Positions 33,602 through 42,809 of a stretch of 55,414 nucleotides of DNA are shown here, in pieces. The first letter of the stretch is position 1. Each line of letters starts with the position of its first letter. Below the pieces are notes generated by a model that saw only the letters and a list, made by a program, of their open reading frames with translations, did no database searches and had not been told where the DNA came from. Location: the NCBI GenBank assembly GCA_964343505.1, contig CAYFJU010000009.1:1-55414 (forward strand), in the 5' to 3' direction. Origin of the DNA: TCS55 sp964343505. Lineage in GTDB: Bacteria > Fidelibacterota > Marinisomatia > Marinisomatales > TCS55. Position numbers and translations under genes: made by a program.

Positions 33602-36600
33602 ATGAAAGCTAACCACTTTTTCAAGGCAGTTGCATTTTATTTAGTGTTGGCAGCCGGATTTCTGATGGCCCAGGCAACAGGTACCATTGTTGGTAATGTT
33701 GCAACAGAAGATGGTTCACCATTACCCGGTGCAAATGTCATTGTCGTTGGGACACAATATGGTGGTACTACAGATAGTGAGGGTCATTATGCAATCAAGG
33801 TATCGGCCGGTACTTATACGGTAAGAGCTGAATACATTGGGTATGAAAGTGCAACTGTAGAAAATATTACTGTCACGGAAGGCCAGTCTACTCAGGCTAA
33901 TTTTTCACTATCGACTTCAGCCCTGACCGGGGAAGAAGTCATTGTAACAGCACTGGGTATAAAGAAAGAGAAGAAAGCATTAACCTATGCGGCTCAAGAT
34001 ATAAAATCTGATGAATTAACACGGGTTAAGAATGCCAACCTGTTTAACAACTTATCCGGTAGAGTTTCCGGTGTTGCAGTTAGTCGGAGTGCTTCCGGTA
34101 CAGGCGGTACGGTTAAATTAACCATTCGCGGAAATTCTTCAACCAGGAACAACCAACCTCTATATGTTATTGATGGTGTACCGGTTTCAAACGTAAGCCC
34201 AACGCAAGCCAATAGTACATGGGAAGGTCGCGATGGCGGTGATGCTGTTTCTTTGATCAACCCAGAGGATGTTGAAAGCATGACCGTATTGAAAGGTGCA
34301 TCCGCATCTGCGCTTTACGGAAGTCAGGGTGCCAATGGTGTTATCATTATTAATACGAAAAAAGGTGAAGTTGGAAAAGCTGTGATTAAAGTTTCTTCCA
34401 GCACAACCTTTGATAAAGTGGCGAACTTACCTGAATTCCAAACCGAATACGGTGCCGCTGAAGGTGCAGAGTCGAGTTGGGATGGCGGTAAGAAAAGTTC
34501 TCCAAACCATGTGCCCGGATTTTTTAATACAGGTGTAACCAAAATAAATTCGGTTTCTCTTTCTGCAGGTACAGAAAAAGCACAAACTTACTTTTCTTAT
34601 GCCAATACGAGTTCCGCTGGGGTTATCCCAACGAATCAGTTGACTAAGCATAACTTCAGTATAAGAGAAACAGCAAAACTTCTTGATGATAAACTAACGC
34701 TTAATGCAAGTGTTACCTTGGCAGACCAAACAATCCACAACAAGCCAACCAATGGATATTATCATAACGTATTAACCGGGTTATACTGGTTCCCCAGAGG
34801 AAACGATTTTGACAGCTATAAGACTAATTATGAAACGCTCAATGAAACCAGAAATCTTATGGCGCAAAATTGGCTCACAGACAGTCATACTGACCAAAAC
34901 CCTTTTTGGATCTTAAACAGAAATGCAACGGATGAACGGAACCAGCGGCTTTTGGCTGCCACATCTTTCGCTTATACAGTGAATGAAAACCTGAGTATTC
35001 GTTCTCGTTTGAGCATAGACAAGTTCTTTAACACATATGAAAGAAAAATCTATGCCACAACGCAAGGAACACTGTCACATCCAAATGGCCGATATATTTA
35101 TTCAAAAAGTAACGACACCCAGTTATTTGCGGATTTAATTGCCAGCTTTAACAAACAGGTAAATGACAATATTGAATTAACCGTAAATGCGGGTACCAGT
35201 ATTCGGAATAACCGAATTGGAGACAGAATTAATATCGATTCTGGTACGTCTCCTGGATTAAATAAAGCGAACTGGTTTACATTGGCCAACTTCAATGGTC
35301 TCAACTACCTTAGTCAAGGTGTTCGCAGCAAAAAAGAAATACAATCTGTATTTGGAAATGCCCTGATCGGTTATAAAGCCATGGTATATGCTGATGTTTC
35401 AGTGCGTAATGACTGGTCTTCTGCACTGGTAAATACAGACAATGTATCATTCTTTTACCCCTCATTCGGTGTAACGGCTATTTTGAGTGAATTAACCAGT
35501 CTACCTGACATGGTTGACTTTGCTAAAGTGCGGGTATCTCAATCAACAGTGGGTAACGATATCCCGGCCTTTATCACCAGTCCAAGAAACGCAATCTCTG
35601 CCGGGTCAGTTGCAGGACCATCTGTTGGACCAAGACCGGGCGTTTCTCTTAAACCTGAACTTCAGAAATCTTTCGAAGTCGGTACAGAGTGGAAACTGTT
35701 TGATAACCGTTTAGGAATTGATTTAACTGCTTACAATTCAACCACAGAGAATCAATATATTACTGTTGGTGCTCCGTCCACAAACCCATTTGGTTATTCA
35801 AGCTATGCGTTTAACGCAGCATCCATTGAGAATAAAGGTCTTGAATTATCTTTGTATGCCACCCCCGTCAGATCGGCTGGTCTGAGTTGGACAACCACTT
35901 TGAATTATGCCAGCAATAAGAACATGGTTTCAGGCATACCTGAAGACTTGAATGGACGATTAATATTGACCAGTTCAAATGGTTATCAATATGTGATTGA
36001 AAATGGAAAACCATTTGGTGTTCTTGAAGCTTCTAGTTTGCTCAGGGATTCTCAGGGTAGAATTCAATTAGATGCGAATGGCGCCCTTCAAAAAACCGGT
36101 TGGGAAGAGGTTGGTAACGCTATGCCAGACTTCACACTTGGTTGGGCAAACCAAATCAATTTTAATGACTTCTCTCTGAATGTGCTTATTGACGGTCGTT
36201 TTGGCGGTGAAGTTATGAGTATTACCGAAGGTATGAATGATATGTTTGGCGTATCAAAACGGTCTGGTGATGCCCGGAATGCAGGCGGTGTTAAAATTAA
36301 TGCTGTAGATGCCAGCGGCAATGCTGTAACGACGTATGATGCAAAGGCCTACTACTCTTTGATCGGTAACAGGGCCGGTGCGCTTGGAGAATATATCTAT
36401 GACGCAACCAACATTAGTGTGAGAGAAGTTTCACTCTCATATAAACTCGGCCTTAATGTCCCATACATTAAAGCAGCCAGTGTATCATTGGTAGGTAGAA
36501 ATCTATTCTTCCTCATGAAAAAGGCTCCTTTTGATCCCAATATTACCCTAAGTACGGGAGAAGGATTCCAAGGTGTTGATAACTTTGGTCAGCCTTTGAC

Positions 36601-36637
36601 TCGCAGTATTGGATTCAACGTTAACCTAACCTTTTAA
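33602..36637 (+). CDS. SusC/RagA TonB-dependent outer-membrane transporter 2
   Basis: 1011 residues from the ATG at 33602 (AGAGGA ribosome site 6 bases upstream); the frame extends to a TTG at 33578 that precedes the signal peptide. Signal ends FLMAQ; then a carboxypeptidase-regulatory-like domain (GTIVGNVATEDGSPLPGANV), plug motifs (TIRGNSSTRNNQPLYVIDGV; GASASALYGSQGANGVIIIN) and a barrel ending in an aromatic F (GFNVNLTF). It pairs with the SusD gene 14 bases downstream. It is distinct from SusC1 in sequence, so it may import a different oligomer. It has its own promoter and the SusCD2 unit is bounded by terminators, so it is a separate transcription unit. Confidence 0.93.
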   Translation: MKANHFFKAVAFYLVLAAGFLMAQATGTIVGNVATEDGSPLPGANVIVVGTQYGGTTDSEGHYAIKVSAGTYTVRAEYIGYESATVENITVTEGQSTQANFSLSTSALTGEEVIVTALGIKKEKKALTYAAQDIKSDELTRVKNANLFNNLSGRVSGVAVSRSASGTGGTVKLTIRGNSSTRNNQPLYVIDGVPVSNVSPTQANSTWEGRDGGDAVSLINPEDVESMTVLKGASASALYGSQGANGVIIINTKKGEVGKAVIKVSSSTTFDKVANLPEFQTEYGAAEGAESSWDGGKKSSPNHVPGFFNTGVTKINSVSLSAGTEKAQTYFSYANTSSAGVIPTNQLTKHNFSIRETAKLLDDKLTLNASVTLADQTIHNKPTNGYYHNVLTGLYWFPRGNDFDSYKTNYETLNETRNLMAQNWLTDSHTDQNPFWILNRNATDERNQRLLAATSFAYTVNENLSIRSRLSIDKFFNTYERKIYATTQGTLSHPNGRYIYSKSNDTQLFADLIASFNKQVNDNIELTVNAGTSIRNNRIGDRINIDSGTSPGLNKANWFTLANFNGLNYLSQGVRSKKEIQSVFGNALIGYKAMVYADVSVRNDWSSALVNTDNVSFFYPSFGVTAILSELTSLPDMVDFAKVRVSQSTVGNDIPAFITSPRNAISAGSVAGPSVGPRPGVSLKPELQKSFEVGTEWKLFDNRLGIDLTAYNSTTENQYITVGAPSTNPFGYSSYAFNAASIENKGLELSLYATPVRSAGLSWTTTLNYASNKNMVSGIPEDLNGRLILTSSNGYQYVIENGKPFGVLEASSLLRDSQGRIQLDANGALQKTGWEEVGNAMPDFTLGWANQINFNDFSLNVLIDGRFGGEVMSITEGMNDMFGVSKRSGDARNAGGVKINAVDASGNAVTTYDAKAYYSLIGNRAGALGEYIYDATNISVREVSLSYKLGLNVPYIKAASVSLVGRNLFFLMKKAPFDPNITLSTGEGFQGVDNFGQPLTRSIGFNVNLTF

Positions 36638-36651
36638 GGGAGATTAAAATT

Positions 36652-38238
36652 ATGAAATTCAATAAAAAATATATCATTGCAGCCTTGAGTGCAGCCGTAT
36701 TGTTTACTGGTTGTACGGATAGATTTGAGGATATCAATGATTCTGAACATGGATTTACAAATGATGAACTGGCGCAGGATTTTAATCATGTGAAATCATT
36801 GTTTGAACCCATGTTAAACAACATAAGTACATTCAGTCCAGCCTGGAAATTCCAACTGCAACAAAACCTGATTGGCGATATCTATTCCGGTTACATGATG
36901 CCCCCGACACCATTCAGAGGTAATATTAACAATATGACCTACGATTTGGTCGATGGTTGGAATAATTTCCCATGGAGCATTGCTTACCAAAATGTAATGA
37001 CCAATGCATTAAAAGTTGAACAAAGAGCGAAAGAAAGTGCGCCTCAGTTTTATGCATGGTCATTGATTCTGAAGGTTGAAGCCATGCACCGTGTATCAGA
37101 CATCTACGGTCCAATCGTATATTCTGATTTTGGGACTGAAGAAGCAACCATTAAGTACGATTCTCAAAAAGATGCGTACTATCAATTCTTCGCAGACCTG
37201 GAAACGGCAATCGACATTTTAACGCCTTTAGCCAGTCAACCATCAGCATTATCAGGCACTGACTTTAGCACTTATGCCGGTGACTATTCCGGTTGGATAA
37301 AGTTTGCCAACTCATTACGGTTACGTTTGGCCATAAGAATTGTAAAGGCAGATCCTGCTAAAGCAAAGTCTGAAGCGGAAAAATCCATTGCCCATTCTAT
37401 TGGTGTTATTACATCCAATGCAGAAGGTGCAGTGGTAGCCTCTCCAAAATACAAACATCCATTGGTTACGATTAACGGTGCCTGGAATGATGTGCGTATG
37501 GGCGCCGAAATGGAATCAATCCTGAAGGGTTATAACGATCCGAGAATGCCTATTTACTTTAAACCTTCTGAAATCGTTTCAGGAGAATATAAAGGTATTC
37601 GTTGCGGGATCGATATTGGTGCAAAATCCGATTATGTGACTTTTTCTGCTTTAGGCGACGTTATCCAAACAAACCAGATAGTAATGATGCCTGCTGCAGA
37701 AGTTTACTTCTTAAGAGCAGAAGGTGCATTAAGAGGTTGGAGCATGGGTGGTACAGCTCAAAGTTTATACGAAGCCGGAATTGCTGAATCCTTTGCACAA
37801 CATGGCGCTGGTGATGCTTCAGCTTATATTGCAGACGCAACGAGTACACCGGCTCCTTATGTAGATCCGAAGAATGCAGACAATAATATTGCTGCTGGAT
37901 CTCCTCTGTTGAGTACGGCGACCATTGCTTGGGATGCTTCAGCAACCAATGAAGGAAAATTAGAAAAAATCATAACACAAAAATGGATTTCTCTTTTCCC
38001 TGATGGTCAAGAAGCCTGGAGTGAATTCAGAAGAACAGGTTATCCAAAAGTATTTCCCAATATGGTGAACAACAGTAATTCGAAAATTGATACGGATATA
38101 CAAATTCGAAGAATTAATTTTCCGAGTTCTGAGGTTCAAAAAAACCCCGAAGGAGTGAAGACAGGTGTAGCCCACTTAGGTGGACCGGATACTGGCGGAA
38201 CGCGACTTTGGTGGGATGTTGCCGGAGGGAACTTCTAA
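36652..38238 (+). CDS. SusD/RagB-like surface lipoprotein 2
   Basis: A 528-residue lipoprotein (lipobox LFTGC at about residue 21) of the SusD branch beginning DRFEDINDSEHGFTNDEL and containing WSLILKVEAMHRVSDIYG, the motif typical of nutrient-binding SusD proteins. ANSLRLRLAIRIVKADPAKA and MPAAEVYFLRAEGALRGW form helical hairpins. It would cap the SusC2 channel. It is followed by a strong terminator, so SusC2-SusD2 is a two-gene unit. Substrate not deducible. Confidence 0.9.
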   Translation: MKFNKKYIIAALSAAVLFTGCTDRFEDINDSEHGFTNDELAQDFNHVKSLFEPMLNNISTFSPAWKFQLQQNLIGDIYSGYMMPPTPFRGNINNMTYDLVDGWNNFPWSIAYQNVMTNALKVEQRAKESAPQFYAWSLILKVEAMHRVSDIYGPIVYSDFGTEEATIKYDSQKDAYYQFFADLETAIDILTPLASQPSALSGTDFSTYAGDYSGWIKFANSLRLRLAIRIVKADPAKAKSEAEKSIAHSIGVITSNAEGAVVASPKYKHPLVTINGAWNDVRMGAEMESILKGYNDPRMPIYFKPSEIVSGEYKGIRCGIDIGAKSDYVTFSALGDVIQTNQIVMMPAAEVYFLRAEGALRGWSMGGTAQSLYEAGIAESFAQHGAGDASAYIADATSTPAPYVDPKNADNNIAAGSPLLSTATIAWDASATNEGKLEKIITQKWISLFPDGQEAWSEFRRTGYPKVFPNMVNNSNSKIDTDIQIRRINFPSSEVQKNPEGVKTGVAHLGGPDTGGTRLWWDVAGGNF

Positions 38239-38271
38239 AGAGGTACGCTCTCACCTCACCTCACCGTCGAC

Positions 38272-38310
38272 AAAAAAAGCCATATTCTTTATTGAATATG
38301 GCTTTTTTTT
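38272..38310 (+). terminator. Strong intrinsic terminator after susD2
   Basis: AAAAAAAGCCATATTC (38272-38287), loop TTTATT, then GAATATGGCTTTTTTTT: a perfect stem with a T run. A TATAAT at 38319-38324 directly after it may be the -10 of the next gene. Confidence 0.9.
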
Positions 38311-38345
38311 GGTATATTTATAATCCTCTTAATAACACATTATCA

Positions 38346-41300
38346 ATGAACAGATTTCAATCAATTTTCATCTTATTATTCCTTCTTTTCAGTGCCTGCT
38401 CAACAAAAAGTGATCAGCAAAAAAGGTTGGATAAGCCCCTTTCCGATGATGAAAAATTGTTTACTTTAATAGCATCCGAAGAAACGGGAATTCAGTTTAG
38501 AAACATCGTCCAAGAAACTTTGTATTTCAATTTCCTGAACTATACCTATATTTATAATGGGGGTAGTGTTGCTGCGGGGGATATTAATAATGATGGTTTA
38601 GTTGATCTTTATTTTACTTCAAACCAACAGTCCAATAAATTATATCTGAATAAAGGAAACCTTGAATTTGAGGATATCACGGATAAAGCGCATGTGAGAG
38701 ACAGCAAAGGCTGGACGACAGGCATTTCCATGATTGATATCAATAACGACGGTTATTTAGATATTTATGTTTGTAAATCCGGTTCGTTGGAAAATGATCG
38801 ACTGAGAAAGAATAAATTATATATAAATCAAAAGGACGAGACCTTTAAGGAGACGGCCCATCGATACAATCTGGACGATGCCGGGTTTGCCACTCAAGCA
38901 TATTTTTTTGATTTTGACAAGGATGAAGATCTGGATATGTATTTGGTGAACCACCGCCCAGATTTTATGAATAACGTAACTGTTAGTGTAGATGGCCATA
39001 AAAATACTTATCCTTTTTCTTCAGATCAATTGTATCGAAATGATGGTGAAAGATTCACCAATATCACCAAGAAGGCCAATTTAACAAACAATGCCTGGGG
39101 ATTGAGTGCAGTCATTGGTGATTTTAATAATGATACTTATTCGGATGTGTATGTCTGTAATGACTTTTTAGAATCGGACTTTTTATATATCAACAACCAT
39201 GACGGAACCTTCACCAATAAAATTCTTGAGAAGACGGGTCATATTTCTGCCAATAGTATGGGTTCCGATTTTGCAGATATTAATAATGACTTGTACCCTG
39301 ACCTATTGGTGCTCGATATGACCCCGGAAGACCATATTCGCAGTAAGGAAAATATGGCCACCATGAGTACGGAAAATTTCAATACCATTGTGGAGATGGG
39401 GCATCACTATCAATATATGGCCAATACGCTGCAATTGAACAATAAGGATGGACAGTTCAGTGAAATAGGTCAACTGGCGGGCATTGCTAAATCCGATTGG
39501 AGCTGGGCCCCTCTCTTGGCCGATTTTGATAATGATGGATTCAAGGATCTATTCGTAACCAATGGCATTGCCAGGGAACTCAACAACCAGGATTTCAGAA
39601 CCAATATTAAAAGGAATATCCGCAGTGGTATCAAAATGTCTTTGGACGAGGCCATCAACATGATGCCTTCTGAAAAACTGGCCAATTTTATTTATAAGAA
39701 TAATGGTGATTTAACATTCTCCAATACCATTGAGGACTGGGGATTGTCCCGAAAAACTTATTCCAATGGGGCTACTTATGCCGATTTGGATAATGATGGT
39801 GATCTGGATCTAATCATTAACAATGTGGATGATGAAGCGTCCATTTACCGAAATAACGCCAGAAATAATTATGTCCAGATCCAATTAAAAGGGGAAAAAG
39901 AAAATTCTTCCGGCATTGGGGCGAAAGTGACTGTCGTCACGGGAGAAACCTCACAATACCAGGAACAGTTTTTAAGCCGCGGTTACCAGTCATCGGTTTC
40001 CCCGGTATTGAATTTTGGATTGGGGTCTGCTGATAAAATATCCCAAATTGAAATTGTTTGGCCCAATGGAAAAATTGCCAATTATCTTGATGTAGAAATC
40101 AATACAAAACACACTCTTGATATTGCCGATGCCAATACAAAGGTCAGTATTGCCGAAAGAAATAATAAGCTATTCACAAAAGTATCGGGGGAAGAATTGG
40201 GGATTAATTTCACCCATACTGAGAACAGTTTTGACGATTTTCAAAAACAGGTTCTGCTGCCTTACAGCCAGTCGCATAATGGGCCTTTTATCGCAAGCGC
40301 TGATATCAACAATGATGGCCTAGATGATTTTTATGTGGGCGGTGCTGCTAACCAAAGTGGCGCTTTATATACCCAATTAAAAAATGGGAAATTTCAATAC
40401 CAAAAGGGACCCTGGGACTCAGATAAAATTCGGGAAGACTTGGGTGTTTTATTTTTCGATGCGGACAACGACGGAGATAAGGATTTATACGTGGTAAGCG
40501 GCGGAAGTGAATTCCCCGAAAAAAGTGATCAATTCCAGGACAGGCTTTATATCAATGATGGAAAGGGGAAATTTCAAAAATCATTAAGCCAACTGCCCAT
40601 TATCACCTCAAGCGGACAAATTATCCAAGCGAATGATATTGATAATGACGGTGACATAGATCTTTTTGTTGGGGGAAGAATTATACCGGATAAATACCCC
40701 TATCCGCCAAAATCCCTTTTACTGGTTAATAATAAGGGTGTATTTGAAGATGCCATTTCTGAGTTGGCACCTGAATTAGAACACATCGGGATGGTTACCG
40801 ATGCAGGATTTGCTGATTATGATGCCGATGGTGATGACGATCTGATCATCGTTGGTGAATGGATGCCTATTCAGATATTCGAAAATAATGGGGGGAAATT
40901 CACCAAGGCTTCCGGCACAGGGTTAGACAGTACCACCGGTATTTGGTTTAGCGTCGCTTCCCATGATGTCGATCAGGATGGGGATATGGATTTTTTCGCC
41001 GGCAATATTGGATTGAATACAAAATTCAAAACATCAAAAGAGAATGACTTTCATATTTATTGTGATGATTTTGATTATAACGGGACCTACGATATTGTAT
41101 TAACCAGTAATTACCAGGGGATCCAGGTGCCTGTAAGGGGGAAAGAATGCGCCACGGATCAGATGCCGTTTATTGGGCAGAAATTCCCCACATTTGAATC
41201 ATTCGCCAATGCGGGGATCAGTGATATTTTTGGTCAGCAAAATTTGAATAAAGCCATCCATTACCAAGCTAAGATTCTGGCCAGTGTGTTTGTTGAAAAT

Positions 41301-41642
41301 TTGGGCGATGGATCTTTTAAAGTGGTCCCATTGCCGAATGAAGCCCAATTTGCGCCCATCCAGGATTTTTATGTGACTGGAGACAATATATGGACTGAGA
41401 TTATTGCTGTGGGAAACCTATATCAGACTGAAGTTGAAACTATTCGCCAGGACGCATCCTTCGGGACTGTCATGACCTATTCAAATAATAATTTTAAAGT
41501 TCGACCCAACAACATTTCCGGATTTGTTTCTAAGGGAGATGCTAAAAGTATGACCACCATAAAAACTAAATATGGTGAATTCATCCTCGTTGCCAATAAC
41601 AATAGCGCACTGAATATTTTCAAAAAAACGATGGACCGATAA
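38346..41642 (+). CDS. Large FG-GAP/VCBS repeat lipoprotein with ASPIC/UnbV domain
   Basis: 1098 residues from the ATG at 38346; the open frame begins at 38208 inside susD2, before the terminator, so that part is not translated. Lipobox LLFSAC near residue 19. Two blocks of FG-GAP/VCBS calcium-binding blades (DINNDGLVDLYF, DINNDGYLDIYV, DFDNDGFKDLFV, DLDNDGDLDLII; later DADNDGDKDLYV, DIDNDGDIDLFV, DYDADGDDDLII) flank a central ASPIC/UnbV domain at about 505-590 (YVQIQLKG..SSGIGAKV, QIEIVWPNGK). Such integrin-like propellers are common beside SusCD genes in FCB bacteria and probably bind polysaccharide or protein at the cell surface. No catalytic residues are evident. Confidence 0.88.
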   Translation: MNRFQSIFILLFLLFSACSTKSDQQKRLDKPLSDDEKLFTLIASEETGIQFRNIVQETLYFNFLNYTYIYNGGSVAAGDINNDGLVDLYFTSNQQSNKLYLNKGNLEFEDITDKAHVRDSKGWTTGISMIDINNDGYLDIYVCKSGSLENDRLRKNKLYINQKDETFKETAHRYNLDDAGFATQAYFFDFDKDEDLDMYLVNHRPDFMNNVTVSVDGHKNTYPFSSDQLYRNDGERFTNITKKANLTNNAWGLSAVIGDFNNDTYSDVYVCNDFLESDFLYINNHDGTFTNKILEKTGHISANSMGSDFADINNDLYPDLLVLDMTPEDHIRSKENMATMSTENFNTIVEMGHHYQYMANTLQLNNKDGQFSEIGQLAGIAKSDWSWAPLLADFDNDGFKDLFVTNGIARELNNQDFRTNIKRNIRSGIKMSLDEAINMMPSEKLANFIYKNNGDLTFSNTIEDWGLSRKTYSNGATYADLDNDGDLDLIINNVDDEASIYRNNARNNYVQIQLKGEKENSSGIGAKVTVVTGETSQYQEQFLSRGYQSSVSPVLNFGLGSADKISQIEIVWPNGKIANYLDVEINTKHTLDIADANTKVSIAERNNKLFTKVSGEELGINFTHTENSFDDFQKQVLLPYSQSHNGPFIASADINNDGLDDFYVGGAANQSGALYTQLKNGKFQYQKGPWDSDKIREDLGVLFFDADNDGDKDLYVVSGGSEFPEKSDQFQDRLYINDGKGKFQKSLSQLPIITSSGQIIQANDIDNDGDIDLFVGGRIIPDKYPYPPKSLLLVNNKGVFEDAISELAPELEHIGMVTDAGFADYDADGDDDLIIVGEWMPIQIFENNGGKFTKASGTGLDSTTGIWFSVASHDVDQDGDMDFFAGNIGLNTKFKTSKENDFHIYCDDFDYNGTYDIVLTSNYQGIQVPVRGKECATDQMPFIGQKFPTFESFANAGISDIFGQQNLNKAIHYQAKILASVFVENLGDGSFKVVPLPNEAQFAPIQDFYVTGDNIWTEIIAVGNLYQTEVETIRQDASFGTVMTYSNNNFKVRPNNISGFVSKGDAKSMTTIKTKYGEFILVANNNSALNIFKKTMDR

Positions 41643-41706
41643 TCTCCAACTAGTGCCCTAAGTTAATTTCTATTGATTTTGTCATATTAAATATCGAAAA
41701 TTGACC

Positions 41707-42777
41707 ATGAAGCAAAACCTATTTTGGATTATTGGTTATGTATTTTGCTCAGTTCTAAGGGCCCAAATGCCTGTGCCCATGATCAACTATTCGCCAGAAA
41801 AATATGTTTGTTACCGATCTGCAATACCCATCATCATGGATGGGAAATTAGACGATGAATCATGGGATAAGGCCGAATGGACATCCCTTTTTGTCGATAT
41901 AGAAGGGGATCTGAAACCAAAACCATTCCACAATACGCAGGGAAAAATGTTGTGGGACGATGAATATTTCTATTTTGGTTTTGAATTGGAAGAGCCGCAT
42001 CTATGGGCCACATTAACCGAGCGGAATGCGGTGATTTATAACGATAATGATATTGAAATTTTTATCGACCCGGATGGAGATACCCATAATTATTACGAAC
42101 TTGAGGTTAATGCATTCGGAACAGAATGGGACTTATTTTTAACAAAACCATACCGTGATCCGGGTATGAAGGTCATCAATGAATGGGATATCAAAGGGTT
42201 AATCACGAAAATCGGTTTGGACGGCACTCTGAATGATCCATCGGATATTGATAATAAATGGACGGTTGAAATTGCAATTCCATGGGCGTCTTTAGATAAG
42301 CGAAATCATCCGAGTGATGGGGACCAATGGCGGGTGAATTTTGCGCGCGTGCAATGGGATCTGAATATTGTTGATGGATCCTATAAAAAAATAAAAGATG
42401 CAATTTATAATTGGGGATGGTCCCCCCAGGGATTGGTTAATTTTCATTATCCTGAGATGTGGGGATTTGTTCAATTTTCAGAAAAGCAAGTAGGGAAAGA
42501 TATTGCCCAATTTATTTGGGACCCAATTGAAGATGCAAAATGGACATTGCGACAACTTTACTATGCCCAAAGGAATTTCAAAAGAAAGAACCGATCGTTC
42601 ACAAATGATGTTAATGATCTAAAATTCGAAATGCACAGATCTTCAGGGTTTTCATGGCCGCCGAAAATTGAAGCAACTACAGAACAGTTTATAGCCAAAT
42701 TATATGACAAAAAATCGGATAGAATTGTTTTGATCAAGGAAGATGGAAAAGTCTGGATAGAAAAAAAGGGAGATTAA
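41707..42777 (+). CDS. Secreted CBM9-like carbohydrate-binding protein
   Basis: 356 residues from the ATG at 41707 (the frame also has a TTG at 41701). Signal peptide 1-20 (ending VLRAQ). A CBM9-like domain spans about 35-255: IIMDGKLDDESWDKAEW, then MLWDDEYFYFGFELEEPH, DNDIEIFIDPDGDTHNYYELEVNA, and WTVEIAIPWASL. The C-terminal 100 residues are charged and not recognised. The family binds reducing ends of glycans in xylanases, but stand-alone proteins of this type occur widely in FCB genomes with unknown ligands. It ends in a bidirectional terminator facing the GH20 operon. Confidence 0.82.
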   Translation: MKQNLFWIIGYVFCSVLRAQMPVPMINYSPEKYVCYRSAIPIIMDGKLDDESWDKAEWTSLFVDIEGDLKPKPFHNTQGKMLWDDEYFYFGFELEEPHLWATLTERNAVIYNDNDIEIFIDPDGDTHNYYELEVNAFGTEWDLFLTKPYRDPGMKVINEWDIKGLITKIGLDGTLNDPSDIDNKWTVEIAIPWASLDKRNHPSDGDQWRVNFARVQWDLNIVDGSYKKIKDAIYNWGWSPQGLVNFHYPEMWGFVQFSEKQVGKDIAQFIWDPIEDAKWTLRQLYYAQRNFKRKNRSFTNDVNDLKFEMHRSSGFSWPPKIEATTEQFIAKLYDKKSDRIVLIKEDGKVWIEKKGD

Positions 42778-42790
42778 AAATCTCCCTTTT
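42764..42790. terminator. Bidirectional intrinsic terminator
   Basis: AAAAGGGAGATT (42764-42775), loop AAA, AATCTCCCTTTT (42779-42790). The stem has A tracts on the left and T tracts on the right, so it can stop both the CBM9 transcript and the convergent GH20 transcript. It includes the CBM9 stop codon. Confidence 0.85.
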
Positions 42791-42809
42791 CCATTTAATT
42801 TTAAATTTA

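Noticed and set aside
38208..38345. N-terminal extension of the FG-GAP lipoprotein into susD2
   Set aside because: A strong terminator lies inside the extension, and the lipoprotein signal starts at 38346.
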